Positions 22,809 through 32,085 of a stretch of DNA of 64,000 bases are shown here, piece after piece; position 1 is the first letter of the stretch, and every line of letters starts with the position of its first letter. The stretch comes from Advenella sp. S44 (GTDB taxonomy: Bacteria; Pseudomonadota; Gammaproteobacteria; Burkholderiales; Burkholderiaceae_B): assembly GCF_002810445.1 (NCBI RefSeq), contig NZ_NEXS01000011.1, positions 248,001 through 312,000 on the forward strand. Reading direction: 5' to 3'. Both the position numbers and the translations under genes were made by a program. The notes beneath the pieces were generated by a model that saw only the letters and a program-made list of their open reading frames with translations, did no database searches and was not told the origin of the DNA.

Positions 22809-24062
22809 TCAATAGACCGAGCCGGATTCGGCTTGCTGTTGTGCCAAAAATTTGATCCCTGCCTTTAAGCCCATTCCGGAAATGGGCTTAAGTTTTTCCG
22901 GTGTTGGGACTGTATCAGTAGCAAGTAAGTTGCGGATGACGACATGATCGCCCGGGCAGTTAACAGATTCTCCATAGACCAGTTTCCGGTTTCTCCAGCC
23001 AAGCATGCTGAATGCGTTTGTCTCGACCGAACCCGTAAGCAGCCAGTCCTCTACCCGGTCAATTCGACCGGCCATTTGCAAACGAACACCAGCTTGATTG
23101 CTCCAGAACCATGGGGTTTCAATCGGGGGCACGGGTGTATTTGCTATGGCAGCTGCGGCACGCCGGGCATGATCACATGCATTACCAATTGACTCCAGTC
23201 GCACAGAGCGGCCCTCTTCATCGACAAAGCGTGCGCAGTCTCCAATTGCATAAATATTCGGGTCGTTAGTTCGCAAGCAGGTATCGACGACAATTCCATT
23301 GTCGAAGTTCAAGCCGAGATCGGCAGTCCACTCGCCATTAGGATTCGCACCAATACCTTGTACTACAAGATTAGCCTCTACACAGGTACCATCAGAGAGT
23401 ACAATCTCCTTCACCCGTCCGGCCTGGCCCCGTATTTCCAGCACGGAGGCATTAAAGCGAAAGTCTGTGCCGCTCACTTCATGTCGGGAGCGGACATAGG
23501 AAGCGGTTAACTCACTTGCGGTTCTGGGCATCACTCGCGCAGCCGTTTCCAGGATCACGACAGGTTTGCCGAGTTTTGCTGCGGCTGAAGCGAACTCCAG
23601 ACCGATGAACCCGGCACCAATGACAGCTATCCGACTTGCTCGTGCAAGATCATCTCTTAGCGCAAGCGCGTGTTCCAGGGTATGAAATTGATGCAAGCCA
23701 GAGAGTTCAGAACCGGTAATTCGAAGCTGTCTTGGACTTGACCCCAGAGCCAGCACGAGTACTGAGTACTCAATCACGCCGTCGTTCGTTGTCACGGTCT
23801 GCTGCTTCCGGTCGATACTATTGACTTCACAATTGAGCATCAGATCAATTGTGGATTGAGCAAAGGCATTCTGGTTACGTAATGCCAACTCATCCGGCCC
23901 GGCTGTGCCGCTGATCCAGGATTTGGACATGGGTGGGCGTTCGTAAGGTGGGAATGAACTTTTTTCGAGCACGGCAATTGCGCCCGTGTAACCAAGCTGT
24001 CTCAGACTGAAAGCCAGTTCAACGCCGCTGTGACCCCCGCCGACAATGACGACGCGACTCAT
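22809..24062 (-). CDS. FAD-dependent ferredoxin reductase of a P450 system
   Basis: It moves electrons from NAD(P)H to the neighbouring 2Fe-2S ferredoxin. The 417 residues are of the putidaredoxin-reductase/BphA4 type: N-terminal FAD motif VIVGGGHSGVELAFSLR, EKSSFPPYERPPMSKSW, NAD motif IAVIGAGFIGLEFASAAAKLG, and IYAIGDCARF. Its start overlaps the ferredoxin stop by four bases (ATGA), and the P450 gene lies before both, giving a P450-ferredoxin-reductase operon on the minus strand. Confidence 0.93.
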   Translation of the reverse strand: MSRVVIVGGGHSGVELAFSLRQLGYTGAIAVLEKSSFPPYERPPMSKSWISGTAGPDELALRNQNAFAQSTIDLMLNCEVNSIDRKQQTVTTNDGVIEYSVLVLALGSSPRQLRITGSELSGLHQFHTLEHALALRDDLARASRIAVIGAGFIGLEFASAAAKLGKPVVILETAARVMPRTASELTASYVRSRHEVSGTDFRFNASVLEIRGQAGRVKEIVLSDGTCVEANLVVQGIGANPNGEWTADLGLNFDNGIVVDTCLRTNDPNIYAIGDCARFVDEEGRSVRLESIGNACDHARRAAAAIANTPVPPIETPWFWSNQAGVRLQMAGRIDRVEDWLLTGSVETNAFSMLGWRNRKLVYGESVNCPGDHVVIRNLLATDTVPTPEKLKPISGMGLKAGIKFLAQQQAESGSVY

Positions 24063-24382
24063 CGCTGAAACTTCGGAAGATGAACAATCATGTTTTCATG
24101 TTCTGGTTTAATGATGATGGCGCACGACAGGCGACTGTTAAACATACGATCTGCAGCGGTGGCGTCAAGCATTTCGTCTTCGTCATCAGATATTTCCGGC
24201 AAGGTATGCAGAAACGCTTCATCGACATACACATGACAGGTCGCACACATCTGCTCGCCCCCACAATCGCCATAAATACCACCAATCCCACGAAGCTGCG
24301 CGCTTTTCATCAAACTTGTTCCAACTGAACAATCGACAGATGTCGAGGTCCCATCGGAATCCATAAAAATTACATTTGGCAT
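24059..24382 (-). CDS. 2Fe-2S ferredoxin (adrenodoxin/putidaredoxin type)
   Basis: This is a small electron carrier of 107 residues. The four cluster ligands are in GDCGGEQMCATCHVYVD (spacing C-x5-C-x2-C) and in SRLSCAI near residue 86. The acidic stretch PEISDDEDEMLDAT is the docking surface typical of P450 ferredoxins. It lies between the P450 gene and the reductase gene, overlapping the latter by four bases. Confidence 0.95.
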   Translation of the reverse strand: MPNVIFMDSDGTSTSVDCSVGTSLMKSAQLRGIGGIYGDCGGEQMCATCHVYVDEAFLHTLPEISDDEDEMLDATAADRMFNSRLSCAIIIKPEHENMIVHLPKFQR

Positions 24383-24435
24383 AGTATTCCATTCCCAAAA
24401 ATTAATGAATCTGTATCTTTAATGAAAACGCGAAT

Positions 24436-25677
24436 TTAACTGGACAGACGAACTTGCATGTGTTTAAAACCACTCGATTGCAGTGACCTCTCCCGAACTG
24501 GATCTGCAATAACTTGTGCATTTGGAAACCGCGCAAACAGCTCCTGGAAAAGCATCCAGATTTCGCGGCGCGCAATGTGTGCGCCCATGCAAAAGTGTGG
24601 CCCCCCCGCTCCGAAACTCTGGTGGGGGCTCAATTCTCGCGTGATATCAAATTTGAATGGATCGGCAAAGAGTCGGGGATCCCGGTTGGCGGAAACAAAC
24701 CACATGGCAATTTTTTGCCCTTTCTTCATCTGTACGCCTTTGAATTCGATATCTCGCGTAAGAATGCGACCCATATGCTTGATGGGCGTTGCCCAGCGAA
24801 TGATTTCCTCGGCCATTGTTCTTTCGTGCGCTAACGGATCGTTGATGAACAGGCGGCGCTGCTCTGGAAATTGCGTGAATGCAAGCATTCCATGCGAAAT
24901 CGCTGCGCGCGTTGTTCCACTCCCTGCGGCAATCATCAAACCAAAGTATCCACCGAGCTCTACTTTGTCCAGCGGCTTACCATCAACTCTGACCTGAGCA
25001 AGCTCTGAAATGAGATCGTCCTTGGGGTCAAGTAGCCGTTTAGCAGCGATATTGATGCCGTACTCCCTCAGCTCGAGAACGGCCTGCTGCGGGGCATCCG
25101 GTTTATCGGCATATTCGGGTTCATGTTCTGATCGGCCAATTTTAGATAGTTCCAGCAAGCGAGGGCGATCCGCGGGGTCAACGCCAACAAGGTCACTTAC
25201 AATTTCGAATGGCAAAATGGCGGCCAGATCATCAACGAAATCTATTTCCTGACCATCAGAAAAATTTGACACGAGTTCTCGCGCTTTCTCCCGTACGTAT
25301 CCTTCCAGCTGGCCCACTTGGCGCGGCATGAATGCCTTGTTCACACGTTTTCTGTTAACGGTATGATCCGGCGGGTCAAGTTCGATCAGTGCGCCTGTCC
25401 CAGGCCGAATTTTTGTATTGGCATCATGGTAGACACGAACGCCATACTTACTCGTGAAGGCTTCCCAGTCTTTGTTCACTTCAGCAATATCGTCATAGTC
25501 CACCAGCGACCAGAACCCTTTGCCGGATTCCGGATGTTCGTGCCATGAAATCGGCTTTTCCCTGCGTAGAAGAGCAAGTGCGCCATGAAAATCATTTCTA
25601 AGCCAAAAGTCCGGATCAGCTAGATTGATTTCGTCAAGTTGCAGGCTGGTTGTTGGTTGCAGCACTTGTAATAGCAT
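24436..25677 (-). CDS. Cytochrome P450 monooxygenase
   Basis: It is a soluble class I P450 of about 413 residues. Visible are the I-helix oxygen-binding segment MIAAGSGTTRAAI, the ExxR motif EEIIRW and the heme loop FGAGGPHFCMGAHIARRE with the cysteine ligand. It resembles bacterial terpenoid, steroid side-chain or fatty-acid hydroxylases more than aromatic ones, but the substrate cannot be assigned. Two starts are possible; ATG 25677 is better spaced from AAAAGGA than ATG 25683. The ferredoxin and reductase follow, so all three components are encoded in one operon. Confidence 0.95.
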   Translation of the reverse strand: MLLQVLQPTTSLQLDEINLADPDFWLRNDFHGALALLRREKPISWHEHPESGKGFWSLVDYDDIAEVNKDWEAFTSKYGVRVYHDANTKIRPGTGALIELDPPDHTVNRKRVNKAFMPRQVGQLEGYVREKARELVSNFSDGQEIDFVDDLAAILPFEIVSDLVGVDPADRPRLLELSKIGRSEHEPEYADKPDAPQQAVLELREYGINIAAKRLLDPKDDLISELAQVRVDGKPLDKVELGGYFGLMIAAGSGTTRAAISHGMLAFTQFPEQRRLFINDPLAHERTMAEEIIRWATPIKHMGRILTRDIEFKGVQMKKGQKIAMWFVSANRDPRLFADPFKFDITRELSPHQSFGAGGPHFCMGAHIARREIWMLFQELFARFPNAQVIADPVRERSLQSSGFKHMQVRLSS

Positions 25678-25741
25678 TTCCATTTCCTTTTAATACCTTT
25701 GTCATTTCTTATTAAATATTTAATGTGGAGAATTATTTTGA

Positions 25742-27220
25742 TCAAACGCGAGCGGTCCGTTGCAAAACGGTTTTGGTGATGGTGTATGGATCCAGGCTCT
25801 GTGCACCCCCTTCCCGGCCGATACCGCTTTCCTTAACGCCACCAAATGGTGTATCCGGGCCGCTCATGCCGAAATGGTTGATCGATAAAACACCACACTC
25901 AAGTTCCCGCGAAAAGCGTTCGGCTTCATCAAGTGAGTTGGTGAATGCATACCCGGACAGCCCGACTGAAATCTGGTTGGCAAGAGCAATGCCTTCATCC
26001 AGGTCATCCATTGGTACGCACAAAGCAAGCGGCCCAAAGGGTTCGCTAGTCATTGCTTTGGCGTCTGCGGGCACGTCAGCAAGCACAGTGGGCTCATAAA
26101 AAAAACCGTGCGTACCAATGCGACGGCCACCAGCAGTGAGTTTTGCTCCACGTGCTACTGCATCTTTCACCAGCTCGTCTATTGCGTCCAGTCTTTTTTG
26201 ATTGATCAAAGGGCCCATCTGGACTCCGGATTCGAAACCGTCACCAACCTGTAACGTTTTGGCATACTGAGAAAATGAGTCCACGAATTGATCATAGGAT
26301 TTACGATGAATGATAAATCGTGTTGGTGAGGCACAGACTTGCCCCCCTAAGCGCATTTTTGCGCTGGCCGCCAATCGCCCCACCGACGCAGCGTCAACGT
26401 CTGAACCTATCAAAACAGGTGCATGGCCACCGAGTTCCATTAACACCGGTTTCATGACTGCAGCAGCCAGTTGCGTTAAATGCTTTCCAACCGCAACGGA
26501 ACCTGTAAATGTCACCATTCTGATAATTGGAGAGGCGATCAGGATGGAGGAGATCACAGACGGGTTACCGAACAGCAGGTTGACAACGCCAGCAGGCAAG
26601 CCAGCATCCAGAAAACACTGGACAAAGGCACAAGCGGTACCGGGTGTTTCTTCGGCGGCTTTGATAACGACAGAACAGCCGGCAGCGAGTGCGCCGCTCA
26701 TTTTTCTTGCAGGAGAACCGATAGGAACATTCCAGGGCGTGAATGCGGCGACCGGACCAATCGGCTGTTTAAGTACCATCTGCTGCATTTGTCGGCCGGC
26801 GGGAACAATACTGCCATAAAGGCGCTGTGCCTGCGCAGCATCCCATTCGAGAAAGCCAATGGCCCTCGCAATTTCGTTTCTGGCATCGACTATCGGTTTG
26901 CCCTGTTCAAGCGTAAGAATTTGCGCAATCGATTCGGACCGTTCTCGTACGATCTGCGCAGCACGTAATATGACTGACGCCCGCTTTTGGGGCGCTGTGT
27001 CTTTCCAAACCTGGAAGCCACGTTCAGCAGAAACGAGTGCTTCAGATATATCCTCGGTAGACGCTTGTGGTACTTGGCCCAAAATGGCTTCGGAACTGGG
27101 GTTGACCACTTCAGCAAAAGCCGGGCGGTCATAGACCCATTGGCCGTCTATATGCAGCCCTATAGCCGGATATTGAATGTCAGGAATCACTGGTATGGCT
27201 TGTGGATTTATATTTTTCAT
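25742..27220 (-). CDS. NAD(P)-dependent aldehyde dehydrogenase
   Basis: It oxidises an aldehyde to the acid. The 492 residues have the cofactor segment FTPWNVPIGSPARK, the turn FTGSVAVGKHL, the general-base region MELGGHAPVLIG and the nucleophile cysteine in GGQVCASPTRF. The sequence is closest in style to succinate-semialdehyde or benzaldehyde-type dehydrogenases. It lies 64 bp upstream of the P450 gene on the same strand and so probably heads this operon: hydroxylation by the P450 and further oxidation of the product is a reasonable inference. Confidence 0.93.
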   Translation of the reverse strand: MKNINPQAIPVIPDIQYPAIGLHIDGQWVYDRPAFAEVVNPSSEAILGQVPQASTEDISEALVSAERGFQVWKDTAPQKRASVILRAAQIVRERSESIAQILTLEQGKPIVDARNEIARAIGFLEWDAAQAQRLYGSIVPAGRQMQQMVLKQPIGPVAAFTPWNVPIGSPARKMSGALAAGCSVVIKAAEETPGTACAFVQCFLDAGLPAGVVNLLFGNPSVISSILIASPIIRMVTFTGSVAVGKHLTQLAAAVMKPVLMELGGHAPVLIGSDVDAASVGRLAASAKMRLGGQVCASPTRFIIHRKSYDQFVDSFSQYAKTLQVGDGFESGVQMGPLINQKRLDAIDELVKDAVARGAKLTAGGRRIGTHGFFYEPTVLADVPADAKAMTSEPFGPLALCVPMDDLDEGIALANQISVGLSGYAFTNSLDEAERFSRELECGVLSINHFGMSGPDTPFGGVKESGIGREGGAQSLDPYTITKTVLQRTARV

Positions 27221-27542
27221 CTGTAATTTCTTATCACTTATATTGGTGCAATGTTCAAATTAAGCTTGGTCTATCTGTGATAGGGCAGTATCGCCAGCGC
27301 TGATAGCCAATACAAGGTTTATGTTTGTATAAATGTCCGCATTGATACTGTTTGACTTTGCTATCGCCCATCGAATAACAGATATTTCGATCGAAATTTG
27401 TTCGGAAGAATTTATTTGAGTCAATTTGCGGGGATTGTCTTTTTTGTTGCGTTTGGCGTCTGCGCTGACGCAATAGTGCGTGATAGACTTCCTGCTCCTG
27501 CCTGGGACGTTGGAGTTCAGGAGGGTGTAGAGAGGCTCAATA
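27221..27542. promoter_or_regulatory. Divergent control region with two short palindromes
   Basis: This 322-bp region separates the minus-strand ALDH/P450 operon from the plus-strand SDR gene. It contains a perfect 14-bp palindrome ATTTCGATCGAAAT (27384-27397) and the short dyad CTATC-TGT-GATAG (27271-27283). The latter shares CTGTGATAG with the hairpin at 31030-31070. Either could bind the local Crp/Fnr or LysR regulator. No gene is seen here. Confidence 0.4.
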
Positions 27543-28295
27543 ATGAATAATGTAGTGAAAGGTGAAGCCGTTGTAGTGACTGGCGCTGCGCAAGGAATTG
27601 GCTATGCGATTGCACAAAGCTTTGCAGCCATGGGCAGACGAGTGGTTATCGCCGATCTGCGCGGATCGGAAGAGGCCGCTTGCAAACTGGGGCACGATGC
27701 CCTGGGATTCGATGTAGATGTAAGCAACGCCGACCAGGTAGACGCCATGATGGCTTTTGCGGCCGAAAAAACGGGTGGCGTATCTGTGCTTGTTAACAAT
27801 GCCGGGATTTATACAACACTGACCAAAACGCCATTCGACGAGATTACGCCGGAAGAATGGAAGAAAGTCTTCAGTGTAAATGTGGAGGGAGTATGGTACT
27901 GCTGCCGCGCCGCCGCGCGTTACATGAAACCAGCGGGCGAAGGAAATATCGTCAATATTGCATCTGCGGTTGTTTCTAAAGGTACGCCCGGCTTTCTGCA
28001 TTATGTTGCCAGTAAAGCTGCCGTGGCGGCAATGACTCGAACGTTGGCGCGTGAACTTGGCCAGTACGGTGTACGGGTAAACACGGTTTCGCCAGGATTT
28101 ACACAGAGCGATGGAATTTTGGCCGGCGGCGCATCACGAGATCAACTGCGGGAAGACATTCGGCGTCAGCGTGCGGTACAGCGGGATATTTCTCCTGACG
28201 ATATTGCTGGCGCGGTAACCTTCCTTGCCAGCTCCGACGCCGGCATGCTCGCCGGTCAGAACCTCATTGTCGACGGTGGAATCACCATGTCGTGA
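27543..28295 (+). CDS. SDR family NAD(P)-dependent oxidoreductase
   Basis: This classical short-chain dehydrogenase has 250 residues: cofactor motif TGAAQGIG, NNAGIY, the active-site YVASK and the C-terminal GQNLIVDGGITMS. Such enzymes interconvert alcohols or cyclic diols and ketones. It starts at ATG 27543 with AGAGG eight bases upstream and is the first gene of the plus-strand half of the catabolic block, followed by a Bug receptor after 90 bp. The substrate is unknown. Confidence 0.92.
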   Translation: MNNVVKGEAVVVTGAAQGIGYAIAQSFAAMGRRVVIADLRGSEEAACKLGHDALGFDVDVSNADQVDAMMAFAAEKTGGVSVLVNNAGIYTTLTKTPFDEITPEEWKKVFSVNVEGVWYCCRAAARYMKPAGEGNIVNIASAVVSKGTPGFLHYVASKAAVAAMTRTLARELGQYGVRVNTVSPGFTQSDGILAGGASRDQLREDIRRQRAVQRDISPDDIAGAVTFLASSDAGMLAGQNLIVDGGITMS

Positions 28296-28385
28296 ATATA
28301 GCCAAAATTGTATTTGCTATAAGCACTGCTGTGTATTTTATTCAAAACTCGAATTTTGTATAGCCAATATATATTGGGAGACATT

Positions 28386-29420
28386 ATGTTTTATAAAAAA
28401 AAGACTGATCCTAACAAGACCGCTGTTAAGTATATACCCTGTGCGACAGAGAGAACTCGTCGACATCTATTGATTGGCGGCATAACTTTGCTCGGTTTGG
28501 CGCCGCTCTCTGTATTTGCCGAAGCCTATCCAAATCGCCCTATCTCACTAATCGCGGGTGCATCTTCTGGTGGATCAGTCGATATTGGCGCCAGAATTGT
28601 CGCCAAGTCCCTCTCAGATGAGCTGGGGGTTCCGGTCATTGTTGAGAATAAGCCCGGTGCAACGGGCGTTATCGGCACGAGGTATGTCGCGAAAGCACCG
28701 CCTGACGGTTACACCTTAATGTTTGGAGGACCAAGCGCTTCTATTGTTGGGCCTCAAACTCAAAAAACCGCGGACTCATTCGACGCCGTTAAAGAAATAG
28801 TGGGTATCAATATGGTAACGAAAGGTCCAATGGCAGTCGCAATAAACCCGTCCCTGAAAGTTGAAAACTTCAAAGCCCTGGTCGAGCTGTCAAAAACACG
28901 TCAGGTCATGCTTGGTGTCCCGGGCATCGGCGGTGCGCCGGATTTGATGGTAAAAGAATTGAATAAATTTACGGGCGCGAAGTTTGAAACGGTGCCTTAC
29001 AAGGGCCTGGGTGCCGCAATTAACGATGCGATAGGAGGCCAGATTGACGGCGTCGCGTCGGATTTGGGGCCATTCGTTCCGTTTTTAAAAGGCGGACGCC
29101 TGAACGTTCTGGCGGTGACATCGAAGGAACGATTCGCAGAATTTCCAGACATTCCAGCTGTCGCTGAAAGCTATTCAGGATTTGCCGTCGATTCCTGGCT
29201 CGGCATATTCGCTCCGGCCAAAACGCCGCCAGCTGTGATTGACAAGGTCAATGCGGCGCTGGTAAACGTCTCTAATAATTCGGAAGTAAAAGCCATTTTT
29301 CTGCAGTCAGCCAGTCTGACCGCGCCGATGAAGACACCGGCTGATTTTCAGAAATTCGTCGCCAATGAGTACAACCGCTGGGGAGATGTCCTCAAAGAAT
29401 TCAATTTACTCAAAAATTGA
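28386..29420 (+). CDS. Bug/TctC-family periplasmic substrate-binding protein
   Basis: It captures a small carboxylate in the periplasm. The 344-residue precursor has a twin-arginine-like signal (TRRHLLIGGITLLGL) and the Bug signature YPNRPISLIAGASSGGSVDIGAR followed by VENKPGATGVIGTRYVAKAPPDGYTL. I used ATG 28386 (GGGAGA upstream) rather than the longer open frame. No TctA/TctB membrane genes are nearby, which is usual for this family in Bordetella-like genomes. It probably recognises the substrate or an intermediate of this cluster. Confidence 0.92.
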   Translation: MFYKKKTDPNKTAVKYIPCATERTRRHLLIGGITLLGLAPLSVFAEAYPNRPISLIAGASSGGSVDIGARIVAKSLSDELGVPVIVENKPGATGVIGTRYVAKAPPDGYTLMFGGPSASIVGPQTQKTADSFDAVKEIVGINMVTKGPMAVAINPSLKVENFKALVELSKTRQVMLGVPGIGGAPDLMVKELNKFTGAKFETVPYKGLGAAINDAIGGQIDGVASDLGPFVPFLKGGRLNVLAVTSKERFAEFPDIPAVAESYSGFAVDSWLGIFAPAKTPPAVIDKVNAALVNVSNNSEVKAIFLQSASLTAPMKTPADFQKFVANEYNRWGDVLKEFNLLKN

Positions 29421-29475
29421 TTGACAACTTATACCCCATCATCCAGTGAAATATCAGTTGTGGAGCTGCATCTAA

Positions 29476-29901
29476 ATGTTCGACACTCATACAGAAATCA
29501 ACCTGGGCGATGCCCAGTTAGACCGGGATCATTCCGAACTCATGCGCCTGAGCCAGGCGCTCCTGGATGTACCGAACGACAGGAATGTGCTTGCGCTGGA
29601 AGCGCTTTATACAGCGGCTCGTGAGCACTTCTCTCTGGAAGACGCCGACCTTCGACGACTGGGAGGCAACAACAGTGTTTGTCATCTAGATGAGCATGCA
29701 TTAGTGTTGAAATCGCTTGAAGAAGTGCTCGAGATATTGCGCGATCCAGCGACCACATCGGAAAAGGCCAACCAAATGCTGTCTAGTCTGGCGATGGAAC
29801 TGCTGAGGTGGTTGCCAGAGCATATTCGCGAAATGGATTCCGGCCTGGCATCTGTACGAAGTCAGGCTCGATTCGGCGGATCTCCGATAGTGTTTGCCTG
29901 A
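29476..29901 (+). CDS. Bacteriohemerythrin
   Basis: This is a four-helix diiron oxygen-binding protein of 141 residues. The ligands follow the family pattern: DRDHSELM, REHFSLEDADL, CHLDEHALVLK and LPEHIREMDSG. It sits between a Bug receptor and the oxygenase reductase, all on the plus strand. An oxygen-delivery or oxygen-sensing role for the two oxygenase systems around it is an attractive inference but not shown by the sequence. Confidence 0.92.
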   Translation: MFDTHTEINLGDAQLDRDHSELMRLSQALLDVPNDRNVLALEALYTAAREHFSLEDADLRRLGGNNSVCHLDEHALVLKSLEEVLEILRDPATTSEKANQMLSSLAMELLRWLPEHIREMDSGLASVRSQARFGGSPIVFA

Positions 29902-30010
29902 TATAGAGCGAGGATTCCAGACAGAAAATTAACAGGAAAAATGTCACCTTAAAGACGATTGCAATCATTCCCGAATGGCGCAATCGCAATCGACCAGGCA
30001 TTATCATAAT

Positions 30011-30988
30011 ATGAATACACTTAAAGCAAGATTACATTCTATTGAGTATGTTGCCAGCGGCATCCACTCCTTCGAATTCAGACCGCTAGAGGGCTCTGCG
30101 TGGCCACGCTTTTCGGCCGGCGCACATATAGACATCCACTTCGCGGATGAACTATCTCGGAGCTACTCGCTAATCAATCCGGAAGGAGAATGCCATCGCT
30201 ATGTTGTCGCCATAAATCGGGACGAACATGGAAAAGGCGGTTCGCGTTATCTGCATGATACGCTTCGTGTTGGGACATGCTTGTCGATTTCGGAGCCACG
30301 CAATACCTTCCCGTTGAATGAGTCAGCGAATCACTCAGTATTTATTGCAGGCGGGATCGGCATCACGCCACTTTGGAGCATGATTCAGCGACTGACTCAG
30401 CTGGGCTCGCCATGGACCCTGCATTACGCAGCGCGCGAACGCGTTAACGCTGCATTTGTTGAACAGCTCGAAATGCTACAGCAGCCGGATCAGTCAGAAT
30501 GCCATTTGTATTTTGATCAAGAACCGTCGGGCAGGTATATGGATCTGCGAAGCGTTGTAGGCAGCTGTCCGACGGGAGCGCATATCTACTGTTGTGGCCC
30601 TGTCAGGATGCTCGAGGCATTTGAGCAAGTAGTGACTGAACTTCACATCGCGCAAGACCGAGTGCATCGGGAATACTTCGCCGTGCCGGCCACTCCATCG
30701 AAAATGGCCGGACATACAGACCAAGCCTTCAACGTCTTACTCGCTAAGAGCGGGCGCTCGGTCGCGGTTGATAAGGATACGACCATTCTTGAGGCGCTAC
30801 TGGATGAAGGTGTGGATGTTCCCTATTCGTGCATGAGCGGAATTTGTGGTGCCTGCATGACCAATGTTCTTAAGGGCGAGCCCGATCACAGAGACCTCGT
30901 ATTGACCGAGGAGGAAAAAGACTCGGGGAAAGTCATGTTGATTTGCTGTTCCCGTTCGAAATCGTCGGAAATTGAGCTGGACTTATAA
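30011..30988 (+). CDS. Rieske oxygenase reductase (phthalate-dioxygenase-reductase type)
   Basis: It moves electrons from NADH through a flavin and a plant-type 2Fe-2S centre to the oxygenase. The 325 residues have a flavin domain (RSYSLINP), a nucleotide domain (FIAGGIGITPLWSM, CCGPVRMLEAFEQ) and a C-terminal ferredoxin domain (PYSCMSGICGACMTNV and LICCSR). I used ATG 30011, which gives the normal N-terminus MNTLKARLHSIEY, over an ATG 36 bp upstream. Its oxygenase partner is at 33131. A strong terminator follows. Confidence 0.93.
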   Translation: MNTLKARLHSIEYVASGIHSFEFRPLEGSAWPRFSAGAHIDIHFADELSRSYSLINPEGECHRYVVAINRDEHGKGGSRYLHDTLRVGTCLSISEPRNTFPLNESANHSVFIAGGIGITPLWSMIQRLTQLGSPWTLHYAARERVNAAFVEQLEMLQQPDQSECHLYFDQEPSGRYMDLRSVVGSCPTGAHIYCCGPVRMLEAFEQVVTELHIAQDRVHREYFAVPATPSKMAGHTDQAFNVLLAKSGRSVAVDKDTTILEALLDEGVDVPYSCMSGICGACMTNVLKGEPDHRDLVLTEEEKDSGKVMLICCSRSKSSEIELDL

Positions 30989-31029
30989 CACGGCCCTTTC
31001 AAGATTCATTTATACCGATCCGTATAGTT

Positions 31030-31070
31030 AACTGCGCACTATCACAACTGTGATAGTGCGCAGTTTTTTT
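31030..31070 (+). terminator. Intrinsic terminator with perfect 17-bp stem
   Basis: AACTGCGCACTATCACA is followed after two bases by its exact complement and then TTTTTTT. The stem contains the inner dyad TATCACA/TGTGATA, so it may double as a protein-binding site. It separates the reductase transcript from the FAH-Bug-oxygenase-porin genes. Confidence 0.9.
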
Positions 31071-31203
31071 CAATATACATCATGGAATCCCCCGTTTTCA
31101 GTCAATAGAAACAAACACAACAGTTAACGCGTTATTTGCTTGGCAAAAGACTGCATTTAGCACCCATAATTGGTAATCAAAATTTATCACAAAAGGAATA
31201 AAT

Positions 31204-32067
31204 GTGAGTCAACAAAATTTCAATCTTGGACGCTATCAAGTCAACGAAAAGATAGTCATTGGGCGACCCGATAACGACTTTATCGAGATAGTTCATGAAC
31301 ACGACGATCTGCCTTACGTACTGAGTTTGTTCGAATCGGATATTGCTGCTGTTGGGCGAGTTACCGCGTCGGACACTAAGTTACTTGTACCGTTGGATCC
31401 ACATGCTCGAATCTTTTCCATCGCTGTTAACTATCGTGCCCATGGAGCCGAGGCAAAGGCCGCCCCTCCACAACGTCCACTGATGTTCTATAAAGCGCCG
31501 TCTAATTTTGTGGGGCATGGTGAGCTACTTAATCCCAATAGTCAATTGACTTCCAAGTTCGACTATGAAGGCGAGATTGCAGTGGTTATCGGTCGCGAGT
31601 GTAAAAACGCGACGTTGCAAAATGCGCTCGATTTTGTCGCTGGCGTTTGCGCATTCAATGACGGAAGTGCACGTGATCTTGGCAAAGTCCCCCTTGGTGA
31701 TGCGAACCCGCCTACGGCCTTCTGGCCGGACTGGACAGCGAACAAGGCGCTTGACGCAGCCTCTGCAATAGGGCCGACCATTACCTGTGGAACGAAGGTG
31801 TTATCAGAACTGCGCGATAGAAACCTTAGAATCACAACTCGTTTGAACGACGAAACTGTCCAGTCGGAACTGATGAGCGAAATGATATTTTCGACCGAAC
31901 AGATCATTGCCACGCTCTCTTCATACATGAAGCTTTTGCCGGGAGACGTGATTGCAACCGGAACGCCAGCGGGCGTAGGTGTCGCGCGCAACCGGTTCTT
32001 AAAAAGTGGCGATAGACTGGAATTCGAAGTCAGTGGTCTGGACGCCCTGAAAGTTACCGTCTCTTGA
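31204..32067 (+). CDS. FAH-family hydrolase
   Basis: This 287-residue protein of the fumarylacetoacetate hydrolase fold cleaves C-C bonds in acyl-pyruvate-type ring-opening products. Visible are NYRAHGAEAKAAPPQRPLMF, the metal-ligand region SKFDYEGEIAVVIGRE, FNDGSARDLG and GDVIATGTPAGVG. The GTG start at 31204 has AAAAGGA upstream; the overlapping ATG runs into a stop at once. Its place before the Bug receptor and the Rieske oxygenase fits a late step in breakdown of an aromatic ring. Confidence 0.9.
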   Translation: MSQQNFNLGRYQVNEKIVIGRPDNDFIEIVHEHDDLPYVLSLFESDIAAVGRVTASDTKLLVPLDPHARIFSIAVNYRAHGAEAKAAPPQRPLMFYKAPSNFVGHGELLNPNSQLTSKFDYEGEIAVVIGRECKNATLQNALDFVAGVCAFNDGSARDLGKVPLGDANPPTAFWPDWTANKALDAASAIGPTITCGTKVLSELRDRNLRITTRLNDETVQSELMSEMIFSTEQIIATLSSYMKLLPGDVIATGTPAGVGVARNRFLKSGDRLEFEVSGLDALKVTVS

Positions 32068-32085
32068 CCGGAGATTCAAATCATA

